From NCBI RefSeq assembly GCF_000828475.1, contig NZ_AP014648.1:3360965-3424964 (forward strand): a stretch of 64,000 nt of DNA, read 5' to 3'. Source of the stretch: Methyloceanibacter caenitepidi (GTDB lineage Bacteria > Pseudomonadota > Alphaproteobacteria > Rhizobiales > Methyloligellaceae). Of this stretch, positions 52,887 to 61,553 are shown in pieces. How positions within the stretch are numbered: the stretch's first letter is position 1; each line of letters begins with the position of its first letter. The notes beneath the pieces were generated by a model. It searched no databases and was not told where the DNA came from. It saw only the letters and a list, made by a program, of their open reading frames with translations. A program made the translations under genes and the position numbers.

Positions 52887-53828
52887 TTATTCGACGACGT
52901 TCTGCGGGTTGCCCGCAACGAACGCATCGATGTTGTCCATGAGTTGGTCGGCCAGGATCTGCATGGCCTCGCGGCTCGCCCACGCCACGTGCGGCGTGAC
53001 GATGAAGTTCGGCATCTTGAGATCGAGAAGGATGTTCCCGTCCTTCGGCGGCTCGGTGGTGAGCACATCGAACCCTGCGCCCGCGATCGTGCCGGCTTTC
53101 AGCGCCTCGGCGAGCGCCGCTTCGTCGACAAGACCGCCGCGCGCCGTATTGATAAGGATCGACGTGGGCTTCATCATCTTCAGCTCCTTCTCGCCGATCA
53201 TGTTCGCCGTCTCGGGCGTCAGCGGGCAGTGGAGCGTGATGACGTCGCTTTCCTTCAGCACCGTATCGAGATCGACGAGCCCCTCTTGCGGGAACACGTC
53301 ATACGGCAGGATCTTCATGCCGAGACATTCGGCCCGCTTGGCCACGGCCTTGCCGATGGCGCCATAGCCGACGACGCCCATGGTGGAACCGGCAATGTCG
53401 CGGATCGGGTGATCGAAGAAGCAGAACTGGTCGACCTCGGCCCAGCGTCCGTTCCTCGTGTCCTCGATATAGGCGAGAAGATTGCGCCGCAGCGCGAACA
53501 TCAGCGCGATCACGTGCTCCGGCACGGTGTTGAACGCATAGCCGCGAATGTTGACGACTGTGATGCCGTTGGCCTTGCAGTAGGCCTTGTCGACGACGTC
53601 GGTGCCGGTCGCCGCAACGGCGATCAGCTTGAGCTTGGGAAGCTGCTTGAGGACTTCCTCGCGCATCGGCACCTTGTTGATGATGGCGATGCTCGCGTCT
53701 TTCAGACGCTCGACGATGTCCTCCGGAGTCCAAGTCGATTGGTACTCCGTGTAGTTATGCGGAAAATTGGCCTTGCGGACATCGGCGCCAACCGACTCGC
53801 GATCGAGGAAGACGATCTCGTGTTCCAC
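52887..53828 (-). CDS. hprA: hydroxypyruvate reductase
   Basis: NADH-dependent reduction of hydroxypyruvate to D-glycerate in the serine cycle. 313 residues of the D-2-hydroxyacid dehydrogenase family, starting at GTG 53828 with GGGGG upstream. VAATGTDVVDKAYCKANGI, the Rossmann motif MGVVGYGAIGKAVAKR (near 148), NTARGGLVDEAAL and the catalytic His in TPHVAWASREAM. It follows sgaA by 128 bp; this gap contains GC-rich inverted repeats but no gene. Confidence 0.96.
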   Translation of the reverse strand: MEHEIVFLDRESVGADVRKANFPHNYTEYQSTWTPEDIVERLKDASIAIINKVPMREEVLKQLPKLKLIAVAATGTDVVDKAYCKANGITVVNIRGYAFNTVPEHVIALMFALRRNLLAYIEDTRNGRWAEVDQFCFFDHPIRDIAGSTMGVVGYGAIGKAVAKRAECLGMKILPYDVFPQEGLVDLDTVLKESDVITLHCPLTPETANMIGEKELKMMKPTSILINTARGGLVDEAALAEALKAGTIAGAGFDVLTTEPPKDGNILLDLKMPNFIVTPHVAWASREAMQILADQLMDNIDAFVAGNPQNVVE

Positions 53829-53956
53829 TGAACCCCCCTGTTTATGCGGCAGGCGGCTATCGCCCGCGCCGTGAAGACCTCCCCGGTGCGGGCGCGCCCT
53901 ACCCCGGGTAGCGTTTCGTCCTGAACCTAGCCCTTGCTGGTGAAGTGACCGGCTCC

Positions 53957-55168
53957 CTACTCCGCTGCCAGGCGCTGATCGGCGGCGCCATGGGCGTTGC
54001 GGAAATACTCTTGCGCGGCGGCCACGCCCGAACCGGGCTCGACCTGGATGCCGACATCGCGCATTGACATCTCGGCTCCGGAAATGGCGCCGAGCAACAT
54101 CAGTTCATTGAGATCGCCAAGGTGGCCGATGCGAAACAACTTGCCGGCCACTTCCGACAGACCCGCGCCGAGGGCGAGATTGTAACGGCGATAGGCTCTG
54201 TCGATGACGTCGGCGCCGTTGAATCCTGCGGGCACCATGATGGCGCTGACCGTATCGGACTGCCATTTGGGTTCCTTGGCGCACAGCGACAGACCCCAGG
54301 CATCGACCGCCGCGCGGGTCCCGCTGGCAAGATACCGGTGCCGTGCGAAAATGTTGTCGAGGCCTTCCTCGAACATCATCGCCAAGGACTCGCGCAAGCC
54401 GTAGAGCAGCGGCAACGCGGGCGTGTACGGAAAGTAGCCGCCCGCATTCGCCTTGAAATGGTCGGCAAGGTTGAAATAGGCGCGCGTGCAGGTGGCCGTG
54501 TCCATCCGCGCCAGAGCCTTGGGACTCGCGCAGACGATACCGAGGCCGGCCGGAAGCATCATGCCCTTCTGCGAACCGGTGATGGCCAAGTCGACGCCCC
54601 ACTCGTCGAAGCGGAAGTCGATGCTGCCAATGGAGCTGACGCCATCCACATAGAGCAGCGCCGGATGGCCGGCCGCGTCGATCGCGCGGCGTACGGCGGC
54701 CACATCGGAGGTCACACCCGTGGCGGTCTCGTTGTGCACCACCAATATGCCTTTGATTTCGTGCGCTTTATCCGCGCGGAGCGCCTCTTCGATCCGGTCA
54801 GGATCGGCGCCCGTGCCCCATTCTTCCTCCTGCACGACGACCTCGAGCCCGTGACGGCGGGCAAGCTCGATCCACAGATGGCTGAACTGGCCGAAGCGGG
54901 GCGCGAGAAGCTTGTCCCCCGGCGAAAGCGTGTTGGTCAAAGCCGATTCCCAGGCGCCCGTGCCGCTGGACGGGAAGATGACGACCTGGCCTTCCCTGGT
55001 TTGGAAGACCTTCTTCATCTCCTCGAAAAGCGGAATCGTCAGGCTCGGAAAGTCAGGAGAGCGATGATCCTCCATGGGCACGTGCATTGCCCGGAGAATG
55101 CGGTCCGGCACATTGGTCGGACCCGGCACAAACAGAAAGTTACGACCTGGCCGCCTGGCTCCAGCCAT
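53957..55168 (-). CDS. sgaA: serine-glyoxylate aminotransferase
   Basis: PLP enzyme transferring the amino group of serine to glyoxylate, forming hydroxypyruvate and glycine. 403 residues, class V aminotransferase: FLFVPGPTNVPDRILRAM, VIFPSSGTGAWESAL, YVDGVSSIGSIDFRFDEW and the PLP-Lys in ITGSQKGMMLPAG. GGAGAGGAAT precedes the ATG. First gene of the serine-cycle operon; a perfect 9-bp-arm inverted repeat lies 52 bp upstream. Confidence 0.97.
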   Translation of the reverse strand: MAGARRPGRNFLFVPGPTNVPDRILRAMHVPMEDHRSPDFPSLTIPLFEEMKKVFQTREGQVVIFPSSGTGAWESALTNTLSPGDKLLAPRFGQFSHLWIELARRHGLEVVVQEEEWGTGADPDRIEEALRADKAHEIKGILVVHNETATGVTSDVAAVRRAIDAAGHPALLYVDGVSSIGSIDFRFDEWGVDLAITGSQKGMMLPAGLGIVCASPKALARMDTATCTRAYFNLADHFKANAGGYFPYTPALPLLYGLRESLAMMFEEGLDNIFARHRYLASGTRAAVDAWGLSLCAKEPKWQSDTVSAIMVPAGFNGADVIDRAYRRYNLALGAGLSEVAGKLFRIGHLGDLNELMLLGAISGAEMSMRDVGIQVEPGSGVAAAQEYFRNAHGAADQRLAAE

Positions 55169-55220
55169 GGGATTCCTCTCCTAGGGAAGTGTTGTTTGCC
55201 CGGAACCCAAGCGGACCCAG

Positions 55221-55241
55221 ACCATACGACTTTCGTATGGT
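55221..55241. promoter_or_regulatory. perfect inverted repeat upstream of sgaA (LysR-type box)
   Basis: ACCATACGA (55221-55229) and TCGTATGGT (55233-55241) are perfect 9-bp arms separated by CTT, 52 bp upstream of the sgaA ATG. The inner ATACGACTTTCGTAT contains the LysR motif T-N11-A. In methylotrophs the LysR-type regulator QscR controls serine-cycle genes, so this is a good candidate site (inference). Confidence 0.65.
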
Positions 55242-55295
55242 GGTAGCGCCCGCTCGCGCCCCTGGCAACCCTTTTGCTTTCCCCAGGAGGGCCGG

Positions 55296-57002
55296 CTAGA
55301 ACAGCCCGGTAATCCTGCCTTCTGCGTCCAATTCGATGTTATTGGCGGCCGGAACCCGCGGCAGACCCGGCATTGTCATGATGTCTCCGCAGATGACCAC
55401 CACGAACTCGGCGCCGGCCGAAAGCCGCACTTCGCGGACCGGAATGGTGTGACCAAGCGGCACACCCTTGGCATCGGGATTGGTCGTGAAGCTGTACTGG
55501 GTCTTCGCAATGCAGATCGGAAGCTTGCCGAACCCTTCCTTTTCCAACTCCGCGAACTTGTCGCGCACCGCCTTCGGCCCGGTGATGTCCTCGGCGCCGT
55601 AGATCTCCTGCGCCACCGTCCGCACCTTGTCCCAGAGCGGCATGTCGTCCGGATAGAGCGGCTGGAAGTCCGACGGCTTGGTGTCGATGGTCTTAACCAC
55701 GGTTTCCGCGAGCTCCTTGGCCCCTGCCCCGCCAAGGGCCCAGTGGTCGGACATCACGCATTCGGCGCTGGCCGTCGAGCAGAGCCGCTGCAGCAGCGCA
55801 ATCTCATCGTCCGTATCGAGCGAGAAGCGGTTGACGGCAACCACCACCGGAACTTGGAACTTGCGGACGTTCTCGATGTGCTTCTCGAGATTGGCGAAGC
55901 CCTTCTCCAGCGCCTCAAGATTCTCCTTCTTGAGATCGTCCTTGGCGACGCCGCCATGCATCTTGAGCGCGCGGATGGTCGCCACGATCACCACGCAATC
56001 GGGCTTGAGGCCCGCCTTGCGGCACTTGATGTCGAAGAACTTCTCCGCGCCGAGATCCGCGCCGAAGCCGGCCTCGGTCACCACGTAATCGGCGAGCTTC
56101 AGCGCGGCCTTGGTGGCGATCACGGAGTTGCAGCCATGAGCGATGTTCGCGAACGGACCGCCATGGATGAAGGCCGGGTTGTTCTCGAGCGTCTGCACCA
56201 TGTTCGGCGCCAACGCGTCCTTCAGCAGCGCCGCCATGGCGCCCGCCGCCGAGATCTGGTCGGCCGTCACGGCCGCCTTGTCGCGCGTCTGACCGATCTG
56301 AATCTGTCCCAAGCGCCGCTGCAGGTCCGCACGGTCCTTCGCCAAGCAAAAGATAGCCATGACCTCGGAGGCGACGACGATGTCGAAGCCGGCCTCGCGC
56401 GGGAAACCGTTCGTCACGCCGCCCAGCGACGTCACAATGGAACGCAGCGCGCGGTCGTTCATATCGATACCGCGGCGCCATGTGACGCGGCGCGCGTCAA
56501 TGTCGAGCTTGTTGCCCCAATAGATGTGATTGTCGATCATCGCCGCGAGCAGATTGTTGGCGGCGCCGATCGCGTGGAAGTCGCCGGTGAAATGGAGGTT
56601 GATGTCCTCCATCGGCACGACCTGTGCGTAGCCGCCGCCGGCCGCGCCGCCCTTCATGCCGAAGCATGGCCCCAGGCTCGGTTCGCGCAGGCACATGATC
56701 GTCTTCTTGCCGATCAGATTGAGCGCGTCGCCGAGCCCGACCGTGGTCGTCGTCTTGCCTTCGCCCGCGGGCGTCGGCGTGATCGCGGTGACCAGGATCA
56801 GCTTGCCGTCCGGCTTGTCCTTGAGACTGTCGATATAGTCGAGGGAGACCTTCGCCTTGTAGTGCCCGTAGGGAATGAGGTCCTTCGCATCGATACCGAG
56901 CTTGTCCTTGGCCACGTCCAGAATCGGCTGCATCGTCGCCGCCTGGCTGATCTCGATATCGGATTTCGGCTTCTTGTGTTGTTCGCTCGAGCCCTCGGAC
57001 AT
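55296..57002 (-). CDS. ftfL: formate-tetrahydrofolate ligase
   Basis: ATP-dependent formation of 10-formyl-tetrahydrofolate from formate, the entry of carbon into the serine cycle. 568 residues from ATG 57002, which has GGGAG upstream; the frame opens at 57023. Family signatures: [20 protein letters not shown] (P-loop, near 73), [39 protein letters not shown] and [16 protein letters not shown]. It is in the same direction as sgaA but separated by 127 bp containing that operon's promoter. Confidence 0.97.
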   Translation of the reverse strand: MSEGSSEQHKKPKSDIEISQAATMQPILDVAKDKLGIDAKDLIPYGHYKAKVSLDYIDSLKDKPDGKLILVTAITPTPAGEGKTTTTVGLGDALNLIGKKTIMCLREPSLGPCFGMKGGAAGGGYAQVVPMEDINLHFTGDFHAIGAANNLLAAMIDNHIYWGNKLDIDARRVTWRRGIDMNDRALRSIVTSLGGVTNGFPREAGFDIVVASEVMAIFCLAKDRADLQRRLGQIQIGQTRDKAAVTADQISAAGAMAALLKDALAPNMVQTLENNPAFIHGGPFANIAHGCNSVIATKAALKLADYVVTEAGFGADLGAEKFFDIKCRKAGLKPDCVVIVATIRALKMHGGVAKDDLKKENLEALEKGFANLEKHIENVRKFQVPVVVAVNRFSLDTDDEIALLQRLCSTASAECVMSDHWALGGAGAKELAETVVKTIDTKPSDFQPLYPDDMPLWDKVRTVAQEIYGAEDITGPKAVRDKFAELEKEGFGKLPICIAKTQYSFTTNPDAKGVPLGHTIPVREVRLSAGAEFVVVICGDIMTMPGLPRVPAANNIELDAEGRITGLF

Positions 57003-57038
57003 AACGTCTACTCCCAGCCTCACTTGTCTTTTGGAACA

Positions 57039-57093
57039 CGCGAATTTTCGCGAAACGGACGCGCACCGTATTCATTCGCTTGCCTTCTGGCAA
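57039..57093. promoter_or_regulatory. two inverted repeats between ftfL and gck
   Basis: The 145-bp divergent region between ftfL and gck holds CGCGAATTTTCGCG (57039-57052; 6-bp arms, 2-bp spacer) and TTGCCTTCTGGCAA (57080-57093; 5-bp arms, 4-bp spacer). Both are symmetrical enough to be operators for a regulator of the two serine-cycle genes. The binding protein is unknown. Confidence 0.4.
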
Positions 57094-57147
57094 TCGTCTG
57101 TGCAGTTTCATCGCCAACAACAAGCAATAGGGAGCGGAGCGGACCAG

Positions 57148-58407
57148 ATGTCCCCAGAAGAGTTGTTGAAGGCCATGTTCAAGGCCGGTGTGGATGCCGC
57201 CCTTCCCTCGCTTTGCGTACCGCCCCACCTGCCCGAACGTCCCAAAGGCCGCACCGTCATCATCGGCGCGGGCAAGGCATCCGGCGCCATGGCGAAGGCG
57301 CTGGAAGACGCATGGGATGGCCCACTCGATGGCGTCGTCGTCACCCGTTACGGCTATAGGCTGCCCACGGAACGGCTCGAGGTCGTAGAGGCCGCGCACC
57401 CCGTACCGGATGCCGCGGGCCGCGAAGCCGCGCAGCGCATCTTCAAGGCCGTGCAAGGTCTGACCGAGGACGACCTCGTGCTCGCGCTCATCTCCGGCGG
57501 CGGCTCCGCGCTGTTGGCGGCGCCCGCGGACGGAATTTCACTTGAAGACAAGCAGGCCGTGAACAAGGCCTTGCTCGCGAGCGGCGCGACCATCTCCGAA
57601 ATGAACACGGTGCGGAAGCATCTGTCGGCCATCAAGGGCGGACGGCTTGCGCGTGCCGCATACCCGGCGCAAGTCGTGGCCCTGATGATCTCCGACGTGC
57701 CGGGAGACGATGCGTCGATTATCGCATCGGGCCCCACTGTGCCCGACCCGTCCACCAATGCGGACGCAATCGCCATCGTCGAGAAATACGGCATCGACCT
57801 GCCGGCCAATGTGCGGCAGGTGCTTGAGACCATCGACGAGACACCCAAGCCCGGCGACAAATGTTTCGACCGGGTCGAGAACATCATGATCGCCACGCCT
57901 CAGGCCTCGCTCGAAGCCGCGGCCGCGGTCGCGCGGGACGCCGGCGTGACGCCGGTGATCCTCGGCGACAGCATCGAGGGCGAGTCCCGCGACGTGGCGC
58001 TGGTTCACGCAGGCATCGCGCGCCAATGCGCCATGCGCGGTCAACCTGTCGAGCCGCCATGCGTGCTCATCTCGGGCGGCGAAACCACGGTCACCCTCAC
58101 GGGCAACGGCAAAGGCGGTCCGAATACGGAGTTTCTGCTGTCCATGGCTATCGCGCTCGACGGCATGCCGAACATCTATGCGCTCGCGGGCGACACAGAT
58201 GGCGTGGACGGATCGGAAGACAATGCCGGTGCGCTGATCTATCCCGACACGCTGAAGCGCGCAGAAGCCGCGGGCATCAGCGCCAAGGCCATGCTGGCGA
58301 ACAACGATCCGTACACGTTCTTCAAGGGGATCGGCGATCTGCTCGAGACCGGCCCGACCATGACCAACGTCAACGATCTGCGGCTGGTGCTGATCACGAA
58401 CGACTAG
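57148..58407 (+). CDS. gck: glycerate 2-kinase (GckA / MOFRL family)
   Basis: Phosphorylates D-glycerate to 2-phosphoglycerate, the last serine-cycle step before enolase and Ppc. 419 residues from ATG 57148, with GGGAGCGGAG upstream. Conserved segments are TVIIGAGKASGAMAKALED (near 37), LISGGGSALLAAPADG, SEMNTVRKHLSAIKGGRLA and the C-terminal MOFRL region ALAGDTDGVDGSEDNAGA. It is divergent from ftfL; promoter elements lie between. Confidence 0.95.
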   Translation: MSPEELLKAMFKAGVDAALPSLCVPPHLPERPKGRTVIIGAGKASGAMAKALEDAWDGPLDGVVVTRYGYRLPTERLEVVEAAHPVPDAAGREAAQRIFKAVQGLTEDDLVLALISGGGSALLAAPADGISLEDKQAVNKALLASGATISEMNTVRKHLSAIKGGRLARAAYPAQVVALMISDVPGDDASIIASGPTVPDPSTNADAIAIVEKYGIDLPANVRQVLETIDETPKPGDKCFDRVENIMIATPQASLEAAAAVARDAGVTPVILGDSIEGESRDVALVHAGIARQCAMRGQPVEPPCVLISGGETTVTLTGNGKGGPNTEFLLSMAIALDGMPNIYALAGDTDGVDGSEDNAGALIYPDTLKRAEAAGISAKAMLANNDPYTFFKGIGDLLETGPTMTNVNDLRLVLITND

Positions 58408-58414
58408 GAAATAA

Positions 58415-58430
58415 GCAACTATTTAGTTGC
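58415..58430. promoter_or_regulatory. operator-like GCAAC-N6-GTTGC, site 1
   Basis: GCAACTATTTAGTTGC has 7-bp perfect arms around TT, just after the gck stop and upstream of the SRPBCC gene. The same GCAAC-N6-GTTGC pattern recurs at 58461. Likely binding site of the ArsR regulator encoded in the same operon (inference). Confidence 0.55.
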
Positions 58431-58460
58431 GTGTCCGGCGGCGTTGACCTATATGTATAG

Positions 58461-58476
58461 GCAACCAGGAGGTTGC
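58461..58476. promoter_or_regulatory. operator-like GCAAC-N6-GTTGC, site 2, over the ribosome binding site
   Basis: GCAACCAGGAGGTTGC has 6-bp perfect arms and includes the SRPBCC Shine-Dalgarno AGGAGG. Its centre is 46 bp from site 1. A TTGACC -35-like element at 58444 lies between the two sites. Bound protein could block transcription; in RNA the same symmetry could fold a small hairpin over the start. Confidence 0.55.
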
Positions 58477-58478
58477 AT

Positions 58479-58946
58479 ATGTCATCCGATCGCATCGAAA
58501 AGGAAATCGAAATTGAAGCGCCCCTCTCCCGTGTGTGGAAGGCGCTGACCGACTACAAGCAATTCGGCGCTTGGTTCGGCGTGAACCTCGAAGAGCCGTT
58601 CGTGCCCGGCGAGACAACGCGCGGCAGCCTCACCATAACCGGCTTCGAGCACGTAACTTTTCAAGCCGTCGTGCGGAAGATCGAGCCCGAGCGTTATTTC
58701 TCCTTCACCTGGCATCCCTACGCGGTCGAGCTTGATCGGGACTATTCGCAAGAAGAACCGACACTCGTCGAATTCACGCTCACGGAGACGGCAGCGGGCA
58801 CGCATGTTCGCGTTGTCGAGTCGGGTTTCGACAAGATCCCGGCGCATCGCCGCGACGAGGCCTTCCGTATGAACGAAGGAGGCTGGGCGGCCCAGCTGGG
58901 AAACATCAAGAACCATGTCGAAGCGGCATCGCAACCGGCCACGTGA
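58479..58946 (+). CDS. SRPBCC (AHSA1-like) domain protein
   Basis: 155 residues of the START/Bet v1-like fold: IEKEIEIEAPLSRVWKALTD at the N-terminus, VPGETTRGSLTITG, ERYFSFTWHPYAVE and a C-terminal helix EGGWAAQLGNIKNHVEAA. AHSA1/SRPBCC proteins bind hydrophobic ligands. AGGAGG six bases before ATG 58479. The ArsR gene overlaps its 3' end by 32 bp, a frequent partnership in proteobacteria. Confidence 0.9.
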   Translation: MSSDRIEKEIEIEAPLSRVWKALTDYKQFGAWFGVNLEEPFVPGETTRGSLTITGFEHVTFQAVVRKIEPERYFSFTWHPYAVELDRDYSQEEPTLVEFTLTETAAGTHVRVVESGFDKIPAHRRDEAFRMNEGGWAAQLGNIKNHVEAASQPAT

Positions 58947-59265
58947 CGCGAAGGTTCATGCCTCGATCTTCGCTGCGCTTGGCGATGAGACCCGGCTGGC
59001 AATGCTGGCCAAGCTCGCCAACGGCGAACCGCAATCGATCTCGCGGCTTTCCGAGGGCATTGACCTCACGCGGCAGGCGGTAACCAAGCATCTCCATGTT
59101 CTCGAGAACGCCGGTGTGGTGCGCGCCACCCGTGTCGGACGCGAAAGTCGTTACTCGCTGGAGCCACAACCGCTTGATGACGTGCGCAGCTATCTCGATA
59201 GCGTCTCGCGCCAATGGGACGATGCGCTGGCGCGTCTGAAGGACTTCGCGGAGAGCAAGACTTGA
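58915..59265 (+). CDS. ArsR-family transcriptional regulator
   Basis: 116-residue winged helix-turn-helix repressor: IFAALGDETRLAMLAKLANG, then the recognition helix region LTRQAVTKHLHVLENAGVV and wing RVGRESRYSLE. It has no metal-binding CxC or DxH motif like ArsR/SmtB sensors, so it may sense a small organic molecule through its SRPBCC partner, or none. It overlaps the SRPBCC gene by 32 bp. It probably autoregulates through the two GCAAC-N6-GTTGC sites upstream of the operon. Confidence 0.92.
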   Translation: MSKRHRNRPRDAKVHASIFAALGDETRLAMLAKLANGEPQSISRLSEGIDLTRQAVTKHLHVLENAGVVRATRVGRESRYSLEPQPLDDVRSYLDSVSRQWDDALARLKDFAESKT

Positions 59266-59275
59266 ACATTATCGG

Positions 59276-59620
59276 TTAGCCACCCGCGCACTTGATGCAC
59301 GTGGCGACGGTCGGGTCTGCCGCCAAGCGCTTCTCAGCAATCTCCTCGCCGCAGGCGGTGCAGTAACCGTACTCGCCCACTTCGATGCGCTTGATTGCGG
59401 CCTCGATGCGCCGCGCCTCGTCGTGACGGCGCTGTTCCGTCGCCACGGCCATGGCCTGGCCCTGCATCGCATCCATGCGCGACACCCGCCCCACGGACGT
59501 CTGATCGAGTTCGACGGGGCGGCGATTGTCGGCCGTCGTCTGGCTCCTGTCACGTAAGTCGCGCAGCCGTTCCACCAATTGCGCCCGCAGCGCGCGCAAG
59601 TTCGTTTCCGCTGCACTCAT
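59276..59620 (-). CDS. TraR/DksA-family zinc-finger protein
   Basis: 114 residues from ATG 59620. A helical N-terminus (AETNLRALRAQLVERLRDL) is followed by a DksA/TraR zinc finger, CTACGEEI ... TCIKC (about 87-112), with the usual spacing. The coiled-coil tip lacks the paired acidic residues of true DksA as far as I can see (TEQRRHDEARRIEAAI), so a role at the RNA polymerase secondary channel is less certain. It overlaps the upstream gene by ATGA. Confidence 0.87.
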   Translation of the reverse strand: MSAAETNLRALRAQLVERLRDLRDRSQTTADNRRPVELDQTSVGRVSRMDAMQGQAMAVATEQRRHDEARRIEAAIKRIEVGEYGYCTACGEEIAEKRLAADPTVATCIKCAGG

Positions 59621-60372
59621 GATGCCGCTCCCGGTTCGGTACGCGCGAGATAGACCGTCTGGGTGAACGGCCGGTCCTGCAGCGGATTGTGAAACGTGAC
59701 CGGTTCGGCGCGCGCCTCTGCAAAGACGCTGCCCAATCGCTCGAGGAAGGCGTCGTCGGGCAGCGCGTCCGACCACAAGCCGAACACGCCGCCGGGCCGA
59801 AGGTGCCGCGCGAGCTTGCGCAAGCCCTCCGGCCGATAGAAGGACTCGCTGCGCTCATCCAGCAAGGCCGCCGGCGAATGATCGATATCGACAAGGATCG
59901 CGTCGAACGTTCGCCCCGGGCTTTCCGGATTGAACCCATCTTCCGAGGCGCCCATCGCGAAGAAGTCGCCCTGGACCAAGCGGCAGTGCGGATCGTCCGC
60001 AAGCGCCGTACCGAGCGGCAGCAATCCCCTCTCGTGCCACTCGATCACGGGCGCCAGTGCTTCCACGACGATCAGCGAGACGTCCGGCGCGAACTCCAAA
60101 ACAGCCTTGGCCGTATAGCCGAGTCCAAGCCCGCCGACCACGACATCGGGCGCCGCCACATCGCTCAGCACGGCGAGCCCGAGCCGCGCCAAGGCGATCT
60201 CGGACGCTGTGAACAGGCTCGTCATCAAGGACTCGTCGCCGAGTTTGATCTCGAACACGTCCACGCCGAGCTTGAGATCCCGGCGGCGGCGCAGGCTCAC
60301 GACCCCGATCGGGGTCGGGCAATAATCGAGTTCTTCGAAAAGGACGCTCATGCGCGGTATCTGGTCGCTCAT
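59617..60372 (-). CDS. spermidine-synthase-like methyltransferase-fold protein
   Basis: 251 residues from ATG 60372. A Rossmann methyltransferase-type core: DVVVGGLGLGYTAKAVLEFA with nucleotide site, SLIVVEALAPVIEWHERGLL, and DAILVDIDHSPAALL as the post-III motif. It resembles spermidine synthase-fold proteins of alphaproteobacteria without the polyamine active site clearly preserved, so the substrate is open. Its stop overlaps the DksA-like start. Confidence 0.75.
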   Translation of the reverse strand: MSDQIPRMSVLFEELDYCPTPIGVVSLRRRRDLKLGVDVFEIKLGDESLMTSLFTASEIALARLGLAVLSDVAAPDVVVGGLGLGYTAKAVLEFAPDVSLIVVEALAPVIEWHERGLLPLGTALADDPHCRLVQGDFFAMGASEDGFNPESPGRTFDAILVDIDHSPAALLDERSESFYRPEGLRKLARHLRPGGVFGLWSDALPDDAFLERLGSVFAEARAEPVTFHNPLQDRPFTQTVYLARTEPGAAS

Positions 60373-60511
60373 ATGACTTGCGGATCGAACCACAAGACTA
60401 GGTCGATCGATCCGATCGGGATAGGGGCCGGCCCTTGCGCAGACCACGTGCACCAGGCCCGCGACGCTGCGGCGCTTGATCCGGACACGCGATGTACGCC
60501 AGGCTGTGGAC

Positions 60512-61285
60512 ATGATCCGTGGTGTCCTTCTCGATTTGGCGGGCGTGGTCTACGAGGGAGACCATGTTCTCCCCGGCGCGGTCGAGGCCGTACATCGGCT
60601 GCACGAGGCCGGGCTGCCGATCCGCTTCGTCACCAACACGACGACCAAGACCAAGAAGGAACTGGTCAGCCGCCTGACGGGAATGGGCCTTGAAATCAGC
60701 GGCGATGAACTCTTCACGCCCGGCCAGGCCGCGCGGGCCTGGCTCGCCGAACACGACGCCGCGCCGTTCCTCTTGGTTCATCCGAACCTGGAGGAAGAGT
60801 TTGCGGACGTTCCCAACGCCCCCGCCCGCGCGGTCGTCGTCGGGGATGCGGGCCGCGCGTTCTCCTTCGAGAATATGAACCGTGCCTTCCGCGAGCTCGT
60901 CGACGGCGCCGCGTTTCTCGCGCTCGCCAAGAACCGCACCTTCATGGACGAGGACGGTGAGCTCAGCCTGGATGCAGGCGCCTTCGTAACCGCCCTCGAA
61001 TACTCGAGCGGCAAGGACGCCATCGTGCTCGGGAAGCCATCGCCCGACTTCTTCGAAGCCGCGCTTGCCAGCATGGGCTGTGCGCCGAAAGACGCCGTGA
61101 TGGTGGGCGACGACGCCGAAAGCGATGTCGCCGGCGCACTCAAGTCCGGCTTGGCTCAGGCCATCCTCGTGCGCACCGGCAAGTACCGCGATGGGGACGA
61201 GCGCCGTTTCGAGCCGCCTCCGACGGCGGTGGCGGAGGACCTCCCGGCCGCAGCCGATTGGATCCTCGACCACCGCACCGGCTAG
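60512..61285 (+). CDS. HAD-superfamily phosphatase (HDHD2/LHPP-like)
   Basis: 257 residues from ATG 60512. Motif I is IRGVLLDLAGVVYEGD: the nucleophile Asp is present, but the general-acid Asp two residues on is Ala (Ser in HDHD2/LHPP relatives). Motif II is FVTNTTTKTKKELV, the C2-type cap lies about 80-185, and motifs III/IV are LGKPSPDFFEAAL and MVGDDAESDVAGAL. This matches the TIGR01458-like group of uncertain substrate. It is divergent from the spermidine-synthase-like gene. Confidence 0.88.
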   Translation: MIRGVLLDLAGVVYEGDHVLPGAVEAVHRLHEAGLPIRFVTNTTTKTKKELVSRLTGMGLEISGDELFTPGQAARAWLAEHDAAPFLLVHPNLEEEFADVPNAPARAVVVGDAGRAFSFENMNRAFRELVDGAAFLALAKNRTFMDEDGELSLDAGAFVTALEYSSGKDAIVLGKPSPDFFEAALASMGCAPKDAVMVGDDAESDVAGALKSGLAQAILVRTGKYRDGDERRFEPPPTAVAEDLPAAADWILDHRTG

Positions 61286-61553
61286 CCTCATGCGGCGGAA
61301 AAGGGCCCGAACGTCGACGGCCGCCGCTTGCGAAACCGCGCAAGGACGCTAGTGTTGCGGCGGGTAGCGTGGCAGCAGCCGTCTTGCGGCCAACTGGGTG
61401 GTGCCTGTCACGGAACAGTCGAATTTGCGTGTGAAACAAGGCGGCCGACCCTCGCTGCGGGATTGAGCCGGAGACACGTTTCCGTGCAGTCTCGGCCATG
61501 CCGCCGCGATCCGGACGCATGCGCGGCGCAGGGACCGAAGGGGATAGATTTTC
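61286..61553. other. intergenic region, nothing recognised
   Basis: 268 bp between the HAD gene and the D,D-carboxypeptidase. No credible ORF, repeat or hairpin with a T-run was found; it presumably holds the promoter of the next gene. Confidence 0.3.

Noticed and set aside
55449..57359. 636-residue plus-strand ORF over ftfL
   Set aside because: Shadow of ftfL on the opposite strand, rich in Arg, His and Asp; FtfL is beyond doubt.
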